A stretch of 12,702 bases of DNA. It comes from Candidatus Poseidoniales archaeon. GTDB taxonomy: Archaea > Thermoplasmatota > Poseidoniia > Poseidoniales > Thalassarchaeaceae. Positions within the stretch are counted from its first letter, which is position 1. The number at the start of each line of letters is the position of its first letter. Made by a program: the position numbers and the translations under genes. The notes beneath the pieces are model-generated. The model ran no database searches. It was not told the DNA's origin and saw only the letters and a program-made list of their open reading frames with translations. The stretch is taken from NCBI GenBank assembly GCA_028821815.1, contig JAPKEY010000025.1, forward strand, positions 1 to 12,702, in the 5' to 3' direction. Below are positions 1 through 6,337 of this stretch, one piece after another.

Positions 1-350
1 TAGGCACGCTGACCAATCATTTCCACGAGTTGACTCTGTGCCATTGGTTGGTGGTAAGCGATGAGGGCCGCAGCTGCAAGCAAACGCTGTGGCACCTCAG
101 TCCTGAACGACGAAGGGATGTGATTGGCCAATTTCGGTTTGACCTCCATGACCCACCTTCCACTGACGCTGGTCAATTGCAATGCGCCGCCGGGTCGGCG
201 TTTCATGGTGTGCTGAAGTGATTCTAGATTTACGACAATTTCACTTGGGTTTTGTTGCATAGATTCAGCGAGTTCTTCGATGGAGAGCGAGCGCCCCGCC
301 CCGAATAATGTGGCTTCAAGTAGGGTGCGAAGATCGACATCACTCATCAT
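1..350 (-). CDS. scpB: Segregation and condensation protein ScpB, N-terminal part (runs off left edge)
   Basis: The gene encodes the winged-helix partner that binds the kleisin ScpA in the SMC-ScpAB chromosome-organising complex in the cytoplasm. The reverse complement reads without a stop from ATG at 350 to the window edge, giving 116 residues. The N-terminal winged helix is recognisable: LEATLFGAGRSLSIEELAE at about residues 11-29, a tryptophan-containing strand SGRWVMEV at 63-70, and the typical ScpB stretch PQRLLAAAALIAYHQPM at 87-103. The start is one of two adjacent ATGs (350 or 347), both overlapping the 3' end of scpA by 8-11 bases. A GGGGGT element lies 5 bases before the first ATG and is a fair ribosome binding site. 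The overlap implies translational coupling with scpA. The C-terminal half is outside the window. Family assignment is by motif pattern and is strengthened by the smc-scpA context. Confidence 0.88.
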   Translation of the reverse strand, partial: MMSDVDLRTLLEATLFGAGRSLSIEELAESMQQNPSEIVVNLESLQHTMKRRPGGALQLTSVSGRWVMEVKPKLANHIPSSFRTEVPQRLLAAAALIAYHQPMAQSQLVEMIGQRA

Positions 351-1350
351 CCAGACCCCCATCTGCCTGTCGTGGACCGATGCCAATTTCTGTGGATATA
401 GCCGCGAAATCATCGAATTTCGGCCACTTATCTTGCAAGAAAATATCGCCACTTGGATATTCCATTTGCCATAAATCGGTGTAACCACGATGTGTAAGGA
501 AAAGAGCCGATACAAAACCAGTAACTTGACCCTCTTCTTCAGCCTCGGTCAAGGTCCACCCTTCTGCGGCTGAATGTTCAGCGAGTTTTGTTGCGACTTG
601 TTCAAGGGTAACTGGTGCACCTTCAGGGCTGGAGGCTCGAATCGCCTCCCAGCAACGACGAATGTCATCCTCAAGATCTTCCTTATGCATTCGCGTGGTC
701 ACATTTGACATCCAATCAGTAACCTCTGCAGCATGTTTGATACGGCTGGCTTCACGGATGCGGCGTTCTTCGACATCTTGATGCGCACCTTGCAAAGACA
801 TCAGTAATTCTGTGAGTGTCACTGGGCGACCCTCATCTCTCTTGACCCGACTATCGAGGAGATGGGGGAGTACATCGGTCGTTTGCCCCGTGATGATCCC
901 GACACTGAAATTGTATTCTTCATCCTCAAATTCGGTTTGCCACCCTTCCAAGGCCCACGGATCTTCTTCCCATTCCTCTTCGGCGCGTTCTGCGCGCTCA
1001 AGGAGTTTCGAGGCTTGTCCGTGCAACACCTGCCATGCCATCCGAATCAGGCGTCCGCAAGTTGGTAGGTCAATATTTTCGGCATCCTTTGTTCGTTGAT
1101 TGAATTGTTCGATGAATACGGACAAGTCTACATCCCAGGGGTCCAAACTTGCATCGCTAAACATTTGGAAAACGAGGGCGACTGAGCGGTCGAATGGATC
1201 GATGAGGCTCTGATGCTCTGCGCTTTCTAAGTCTGCGATTTCAATCAAACGATCAATGTAACGATGCTTGTCAAGATTGGTTTCATCCTGTTCACCAAGC
1301 AATTGCTTGACGATGGTTGCCTGCATATCACGGGTCTCGAGTAGAGACAT
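340..1350 (-). CDS. scpA: Segregation and condensation protein ScpA (kleisin)
   Basis: This is the kleisin subunit bridging the SMC heads and recruiting ScpB. It has 336 residues from ATG 1350, somewhat longer than a typical ScpA of about 230-270. The N-terminal kleisin pattern (family form FxGPLDLLLxLI...) appears at about residues 50-80 as DPFDRSVALVFQMF followed by LDPWDVDLSVFIEQF. An acidic, tryptophan-bearing linker lies at about 121-147, and a C-terminal winged helix at about 245-305 (VTLEQVATKLAEH ... GFVSALFLTHRGYTDL). The start is debatable. GTG at 1359 overlaps the smc stop (GTGA), but ATG at 1350 has a better ribosome binding site, AGGAGTGAT, with 4 bases between it and the ATG, so ATG is preferred. 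The gene begins 5 bases after smc ends and overlaps scpB at its 3' end, so the three genes are probably one operon. Divergence from bacterial ScpA is substantial, but pattern and context agree. Confidence 0.9.
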   Translation of the reverse strand: MSLLETRDMQATIVKQLLGEQDETNLDKHRYIDRLIEIADLESAEHQSLIDPFDRSVALVFQMFSDASLDPWDVDLSVFIEQFNQRTKDAENIDLPTCGRLIRMAWQVLHGQASKLLERAERAEEEWEEDPWALEGWQTEFEDEEYNFSVGIITGQTTDVLPHLLDSRVKRDEGRPVTLTELLMSLQGAHQDVEERRIREASRIKHAAEVTDWMSNVTTRMHKEDLEDDIRRCWEAIRASSPEGAPVTLEQVATKLAEHSAAEGWTLTEAEEEGQVTGFVSALFLTHRGYTDLWQMEYPSGDIFLQDKWPKFDDFAAISTEIGIGPRQADGGLDDE

Positions 1351-1355
1351 CGAAA

Positions 1356-4300
1356 TCACTCCTGTTCCTCAGCTTCAGGGACATCTACAACTTCTCCGAT
1401 GGGTTCGGATTCAGCCTCATCCTCGGCCTTTTTCGCTTCGACTGCGTGTTCCCATTCGAGTTTCTCGTCCATGTCTTCCTTGCCATCGGCAGCGCGATCT
1501 GCAAGTGATACGATGGTGACATCCGGCCCGTCATTTTCGATGATTTCGGGGCCTTCTTCAATAGATTCGACTTCAACCTCACTTTCGTTGCTCTCCTCGG
1601 CATCGAGTAGTGAGCCACCTAGGCTAGCAGGTGTTGGCAATTCCTCGGGAGCTGATTCCATATTGGCAGGGTCGGGGAGATTCTGAGTCAATTCTGCCTT
1701 CTTCTCAAGAGTGGCTAAAGACGCAGCAAGTTCAGCCTCGGCTGCTTCACCGAGTTCAATCGCTTGTTCACGGTCAAAGTCCGTAATTCGACGGCTGCAA
1801 CCATCACCAGCGTGCGTGATACCGATGTGATGATCTGCAAGTTGTAGGCTGACCTTTCGAAGTGTGACCATGATGAACTGAGCACGTTGACTACGAAGAC
1901 GACAGAGACGAGCGATGTGTTCGGCATTGTATGCATCTAAGTTCTGATCTACTTCATCGAAGTAGTAGAATGGACTGGGTTCGTAATCCTGAATGGCGAA
2001 AATTAGTGCCAAGGCAGCCATCGATTTCTCACCACCTGAAAGAAGACTGAGTTTGCTCTTGCTCGATTTTCCTCGTGGTTGACACCACATTTCAAGACCA
2101 CCTGTGAAAGGATCTTTTGGATTCTCAAGGCGTAACTCGGCATTTCCACCATCGGACAATCGTTTGTACACTCGCTTGAAATTCTTAGACACAATTTCCA
2201 GCACAGTAGTCAGCCTAGACTTGCGCTCACCTTCCAACTTCTCAGTGAGTTCAAGGAGGTCGGTACGACGCTTTCGTAGGACGGAGGAATCATCAGTGAT
2301 ACGCACGAGGCGCTCTTCAGCTTCATCATATTGTTCGATGGCCATCATGTTCACATCGCCTAGACCCGAAATGCGGCGCTCTATGTTCCGAACACTCGAT
2401 TCCGCATCACCGACACTTGGTAAATCAATATCTTCGGATAAGGGTTCGACATTCTGAGATGCCATCTCTTGGGTAAGTTCTTCCAAGAGGCGATTCTTGT
2501 TCTCAATTTCTAGTGACAGTTCGTCACAGCGATTACGTAGAGATTCCCTCTTTGCACTATTTTGCTCTAGAGCGGCCTTAATTCCAGCACGATCTTCGCG
2601 GAGTGACTTGGAACGCTCGTTGAGTTCCCGGTGTTCTTCAGCAACTTGTTCGTGAGCTTCGGAGACTGTTGACAGATCTGTGTTCAGTGTCTCAATTTCC
2701 GCATTGAGTTCCTCAATTCGCGCCTCACCTTTACTGACGATTGATGATTGCTCAGAAATACGTCGCTCAATTTCATTGACATTGTGCTGTAATAATTCTG
2801 TATTTGCATTACCTGTTGCAAGTTTCGACTCGGCATCGATTTTTGCTTGCATTGCAGTGTTTCGTAACTCATCACTGGATCGAAGACGTTCAGAGAGGTG
2901 GTCCGGTGAAGATGAAAGTAGGCTGTCGGATGCGATTTGGCGCGCCTTCACGGCAGAGTTGTATGCCTCGGTAGCCGCATCTGCACGATCTTGAGATTTA
3001 CCATGGATATTTTTGACTTCAGTAAGTTGGGAATTGCACACCTTGACCTTGTCTCCAGCGGTTTCAAAATCGGTATTCGCCCTCTTCATGTCTTCTTGCC
3101 ATGCCCGTAGTTTGAGATTGGAATCATCCCCACCAAGATTGTTGATGCGTTCTCGGAGGCGATGTTGATTTTGTCGTGCTTCAGCAAGAGCCGCATTCAC
3201 CGTATCGGAAAGTATCTCAAGGCGACTGAGTTCTGTTTCAGCCTGTTGAACGGCGTTCATCCCTGTAATGTTGCCACCGAATTGTGGACGACGACCACGA
3301 ACCGCACCACCGACCATGGCACCACTTGCTTCGGTGATGCCACCATCAAGAGTAACCATTCGCACACCACCCATGTGGCGGCGGGCCGTACCCATATCTC
3401 GAACAATGAGTGTGTCGCGGACAGAGTGTTTAACTGCAGATTCAATCGATTCATCAAATTCTAGAAGGTCAAAGGCAAACCCGATGATACCATCTTGACG
3501 GGAAGTCATAACCGCTTTTCCACCCGGTCTACGGACGATAAGTTTGTTCAAGGGTAGGAATGTTGCACGCCCTGCTTGATTATCGCGCAACCACTTGATA
3601 CAGGTGGCTGCGGTTTCATCGTCGCGGACAATGATACTGTTCATTCCACCACCGAGTGCATAGCCCAGAGCGTCCTCATGTGCAGTATCCTTGGGCTCAC
3701 ACAATTGTCCAAGCGGGCCGAGAATACCCGATACTTCACCCGAATCTTTGAGAGACATGATGGCGGATACGGCTCGAGCCAGGTTTGCTTTCGAGCCAGA
3801 TTTGTTTTGCATCTCGCCCTCAGCACGAGCCAATGAACGCTCCGCTTCTCGGACTTGACGTTCAACATCCTCAGTCTGGTCCATCAGCGTTCGTTCTTGA
3901 CGTTGTAGACGTGTGAGTTCTTCGGCCAATTGACTTCGATCATTTTCACCCTCGGCAATCTGGATATCTTCCCCCGCCAATTGCAGATCATCGCGTGTGA
4001 GGCGAGCGTCGGAAAGTGATTCTTCGAGTTCCGCGAAGCGTTCCTCAGTCATCTCCACCTGGTTTTGGGCTCGGTCTGCCTCCAGAGAAAGTCCCCCTCG
4101 TGCCTCGTCGGCCTTGGTAACGGCTTCGGTCGCCTTACCAAAGGCTCGATTGAGATCATGAGTCGCGCGGTCGCCTCCTGAAATAGCGTCACGCGCTGCT
4201 TTTTCTTCCGCTGCTGCAGATTCCATATCGGCATCAGCCTTAACCAATGCTTCTTGGGCATCTACAAGGCCCACTTGATGCTTGTCAAGAGCTTTTTTTG

Positions 4301-5333
4301 CGCTAGATTGTTCTTTGGAAAGGACTTGGATTTCATCCTGTGCCTCTTCTATTGAGGTCTCTGAATCGGAAATGCGGTCTTTACGAGTTTCAACGTCGAC
4401 CTGCAATTTACGGAGGCGTTCTCCAAGTGCTTTCCCATCGTCACCAAGAACTGAATCGAGTTGGCGCTCAATATCAGTAATTTCAACATCAAGGTCTAAC
4501 AGTTCAGAACCGGTATTCCGAATCGATTCGGAAAGTTCCTCGATACGAGTGAGGTAGCCTGTTCGTTCATCGGCAATCATTTGAATGTCATTTAGACGTG
4601 AACGATGGCGTGCATGAATAGCAGTGATTCGGGCATTTTCAAGCGCTTCTGCAAGATCGCGATATTTCATTGCTTGTTGGCGTTCCTTGCTGAGTGTTTT
4701 CAGCCGAGCCTTGAGTTCATCTTCTAACAGGGTGATTCGTTCGAGGTACTCCTCCGCCTTCTTTCGCTGTCTATCTGCACGCTTGATTTCATCGTCATAC
4801 GCCGTAACGCCAGCCACATCATCCAGAACTTTTCTACGATCACGAGTAGTCATGGTTGACAATTGAGTGACATCACCCTGGAGGACAATGTTGTAGCCAT
4901 CCCCTCTGGCTCCTGCTTCAGTGAGAATTCTGCGGAATTCAGTGCTGGTCGAACTGCGCTCGTTTAGGTAGTAACCGTTGACGGAATCATTCTTTCGATT
5001 CAGTTTGACTGTGCGGGTAAAACGAACTTCATCGGCATCAACACGGAGTCGACGTTGGCCGGAAGCATCCGCTGTGTTGGCGAATACTAAAGTCGCGGTG
5101 CATGAACGAGCGGGTTTGTCCTTCTTACCACCGTTGAAAATCAAATCCTTGACATTCTGGGCACGTAGACTCTTGGCACTGCGGGGACCGAGTACAAATT
5201 GAATGGCGTCTCCGCAATTGCTTTTCCCACTGCCATTGGGGCCTGTAATCGCCGTGAAACCCAATCCAAACGGTATGACCACCTCACCCTTGAACGACTT
5301 AAAATTCTCTAACTCAATTGCCTTCAGAAACAT
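1356..5333 (-). CDS. smc: Chromosome segregation ATPase SMC with acidic C-terminal extension
   Basis: This is the structural-maintenance-of-chromosomes ATPase, core of the condensin-like complex. It has 1325 residues; most bacterial and archaeal SMCs are about 1150-1190. In order: an N-terminal head with Walker A GPNGSGKSN (31-39) and Q-loop LQGDV (151-155); the first coiled coil, about 170-525; a hinge at about 530-690 with the characteristic LDGGITEASGAMVGG near 662-676; the second coiled coil, about 700-1060; and a C-terminal head with signature LSGGEK (1098-1103), Walker B FYYFDEVD (1122-1129) and D-loop NLD. All ATPase motifs are intact. Residues about 1215-1325 form a low-complexity Glu/Asp-rich tail absent from typical SMCs. 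ATG 5333 is preceded by AGGTGA at 5340-5345 with 6 bases between. It heads the smc-scpA-scpB operon. Confidence 0.97.
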   Translation of the reverse strand: MFLKAIELENFKSFKGEVVIPFGLGFTAITGPNGSGKSNCGDAIQFVLGPRSAKSLRAQNVKDLIFNGGKKDKPARSCTATLVFANTADASGQRRLRVDADEVRFTRTVKLNRKNDSVNGYYLNERSSTSTEFRRILTEAGARGDGYNIVLQGDVTQLSTMTTRDRRKVLDDVAGVTAYDDEIKRADRQRKKAEEYLERITLLEDELKARLKTLSKERQQAMKYRDLAEALENARITAIHARHRSRLNDIQMIADERTGYLTRIEELSESIRNTGSELLDLDVEITDIERQLDSVLGDDGKALGERLRKLQVDVETRKDRISDSETSIEEAQDEIQVLSKEQSSAKKALDKHQVGLVDAQEALVKADADMESAAAEEKAARDAISGGDRATHDLNRAFGKATEAVTKADEARGGLSLEADRAQNQVEMTEERFAELEESLSDARLTRDDLQLAGEDIQIAEGENDRSQLAEELTRLQRQERTLMDQTEDVERQVREAERSLARAEGEMQNKSGSKANLARAVSAIMSLKDSGEVSGILGPLGQLCEPKDTAHEDALGYALGGGMNSIIVRDDETAATCIKWLRDNQAGRATFLPLNKLIVRRPGGKAVMTSRQDGIIGFAFDLLEFDESIESAVKHSVRDTLIVRDMGTARRHMGGVRMVTLDGGITEASGAMVGGAVRGRRPQFGGNITGMNAVQQAETELSRLEILSDTVNAALAEARQNQHRLRERINNLGGDDSNLKLRAWQEDMKRANTDFETAGDKVKVCNSQLTEVKNIHGKSQDRADAATEAYNSAVKARQIASDSLLSSSPDHLSERLRSSDELRNTAMQAKIDAESKLATGNANTELLQHNVNEIERRISEQSSIVSKGEARIEELNAEIETLNTDLSTVSEAHEQVAEEHRELNERSKSLREDRAGIKAALEQNSAKRESLRNRCDELSLEIENKNRLLEELTQEMASQNVEPLSEDIDLPSVGDAESSVRNIERRISGLGDVNMMAIEQYDEAEERLVRITDDSSVLRKRRTDLLELTEKLEGERKSRLTTVLEIVSKNFKRVYKRLSDGGNAELRLENPKDPFTGGLEMWCQPRGKSSKSKLSLLSGGEKSMAALALIFAIQDYEPSPFYYFDEVDQNLDAYNAEHIARLCRLRSQRAQFIMVTLRKVSLQLADHHIGITHAGDGCSRRITDFDREQAIELGEAAEAELAASLATLEKKAELTQNLPDPANMESAPEELPTPASLGGSLLDAEESNESEVEVESIEEGPEIIENDGPDVTIVSLADRAADGKEDMDEKLEWEHAVEAKKAEDEAESEPIGEVVDVPEAEEQE

Positions 5334-5339
5334 CCCATC

Positions 5340-5345
5340 TCACCT
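5340..5345 (-). promoter_or_regulatory. Ribosome binding site of smc
   Basis: The minus strand reads AGGTGA, followed by 6 bases and then ATG at 5333. It matches the GGAGGTGAT expected from the archaeal 16S 3' end and fixes the smc start. Confidence 0.75.
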
Positions 5346-5349
5346 GTTT

Positions 5350-5369
5350 GTATATCTCGAAGGATATAC
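5350..5369. promoter_or_regulatory. Perfect 7-bp-arm inverted repeat in smc leader (candidate operator / TATA region)
   Basis: Arms GTATATC (5350-5356) and GATATAC (5363-5369) are exact reverse complements separated by 6 bases. The element lies 17-36 bases upstream of the smc ATG. The AT-rich arms resemble archaeal TATA elements. If the distal arm were the TATA box, transcription would start near 5340 and would remove part of the ribosome binding site. The element may therefore be an operator within the leader, with another box (for example TTTAA near 5399-5403) as the promoter. Function is inferred from symmetry and position only. Confidence 0.45.
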
Positions 5370-5372
5370 ACT

Positions 5373-5412
5373 AGCACAGACTCGCAGTTCGGTCCACCTT
5401 AAACACTGTGCT
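5373..5412. repeat. Second inverted repeat upstream of smc
   Basis: AGCACAG at 5373-5379 and CTGTGCT at 5406-5412 are exact reverse complements separated by 26 bases. Between them on the minus strand is TTTAAGG, a weak TATA-like element. Seven-base arms at this spacing can occur by chance, so a regulatory role is only a possibility. Confidence 0.3.
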
Positions 5413-5440
5413 TCCCGCACACGAGGGGAGGGGGGTTTTT

Positions 5441-5459
5441 GGCAGCTATTAGAGCCGCC
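5441..5459 (-). terminator. Hairpin just after the zinc-motif membrane protein gene (possible terminator)
   Basis: On the minus strand GGCGGCT, a 5-base loop CTAAT and AGCTGCC can form a 7-bp stem with one G-U pair, beginning about 15 bases after the TGA at 5475-5477. It is followed by a run of five A and six C rather than T, so it lacks the T-tract of a typical archaeal terminator. It may instead be a 3'-end stabilising hairpin. Confidence 0.3.
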
Positions 5460-5474
5460 GTGTTGCGTTTATTA

Positions 5475-6239
5475 TCAGCCCAATGAACCACTAAATTCAC
5501 ACTGCTGACAACCTTCCCCGCTACAATAATGACAGGTTCGACCCATACTCTCGCCCCAATTATCGTCTGCACTGACTTGGAATGGATCTTCGAAGGCATC
5601 GAGCATCAGAGCACTACGAAGTTCACCCACTGAGAAATCGCCACCTAGATGGCGTTCTGCGGAGCCGATGAATTTACGTGTACCAGAATCATGTCCCGGT
5701 GAATGATGGCCCCTTCGACGCAATGAACCACCAATCAATGATAGAAATAGGGCGATGGTGAGCAGAATCAATGACATCCCACCCATCAGTGGAAATCCAA
5801 GAAGTTCGCCCGCATCGAGAGGTTGCCCATTTTCGGTCAGCATACCAAAGAAATCTGCAACGCCAACAAACCCAACAAGCATACCGAGTCGCTGGAAGCG
5901 CTTGCCTCGGCGTTCTGTTCTGCTGGGTTTTTGTTGCCTAGAAAACAATGTTCGGAGGGCTGTCCAGGTCAAGATTAAGCCCCCAGACAAGAATATGACA
6001 TCGATAGGTTCCCACGCCCCCAATGGCTGCAGGCACTCTGAAATCCCGACGGCATTGAGATCAGTCTGTATCGCAGATTCACTGCAAGCGCCACTGAAAA
6101 CCATAGTCAATACGAGCTTGTGCATCTCCCCACTTCCCATCTGATAGAAGCCGATGTGAAGATTCCAGAGTGTTAAGACCGATAGCAACAGGCCGATAGC
6201 GAGTTTCGCGACATGCTTTGCTCGACCCATTACCTTCAT
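5475..6239 (-). CDS. Four-helix membrane protein with C-terminal CX2CX4CX2C zinc-binding-like motif, unknown function
   Basis: I do not recognise the family. From ATG 6239 the product has 254 residues. Four hydrophobic segments are visible at about 10-31, 78-97, 117-134 and 152-171. Positive charges (KPSRTERRGKRFQR between helices 2 and 3; RRRGHH after helix 4) predict both termini in the cytoplasm. The outer loop between helices 1 and 2 has two cysteines (52 and 69) that could form a disulfide. The cytoplasmic tail ends in CHYCSGEGCQQC (236-247), a four-cysteine pattern reminiscent of half of the DnaJ zinc finger (CxxCxGxG). The frame is open back to 6338, but that extension covers the divergent promoter and reaches the nadB start, so ATG 6239 (or 6230) is preferred. 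No ribosome binding site is visible. A CATAATACT box at about 6254-6262 would place the transcript start near this ATG, suggesting leaderless expression. Confidence 0.75.
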   Translation of the reverse strand: MKVMGRAKHVAKLAIGLLLSVLTLWNLHIGFYQMGSGEMHKLVLTMVFSGACSESAIQTDLNAVGISECLQPLGAWEPIDVIFLSGGLILTWTALRTLFSRQQKPSRTERRGKRFQRLGMLVGFVGVADFFGMLTENGQPLDAGELLGFPLMGGMSLILLTIALFLSLIGGSLRRRGHHSPGHDSGTRKFIGSAERHLGGDFSVGELRSALMLDAFEDPFQVSADDNWGESMGRTCHYCSGEGCQQCEFSGSLG

Positions 6240-6337
6240 TGTATACCGGGCGAGTATTATGACTATCGACGGGTGCCCCCGGAGAGGGTAACGTTGAATG
6301 CAACAATGCCAACCACCGAATGGAATGGGATAGCACA
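6240..6337. promoter_or_regulatory. Divergent intergenic region between the membrane protein gene and nadB
   Basis: These 98 bases must carry promoters for both directions. On the minus strand CATAATACT (about 6254-6262) is a TATA-like box roughly 20 bases before ATG 6239. On the plus strand GAGTATTATGAC over the same bases could serve nadB, with transcription starting near 6283. The region also holds GGAGAGG at 6281-6287 and a short open frame at 6298-6333. No strong operator-like symmetry was seen. Promoter assignments are inferred by eye. Confidence 0.45.

Noticed and set aside
819..1099. Alternative frames within scpA on both strands.
   Set aside because: They lie wholly inside the kleisin gene and have shadow-like composition.
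1351..1359. GTG 1359 as the scpA start.
   Set aside because: ATG 1350 has AGGAGTGAT at good spacing. The GTG/TGA overlap remains possible but is the weaker choice.
5421..5440. G-run followed by TTTTT on the plus strand as a terminator.
   Set aside because: No plus-strand gene ends upstream of it in the window.
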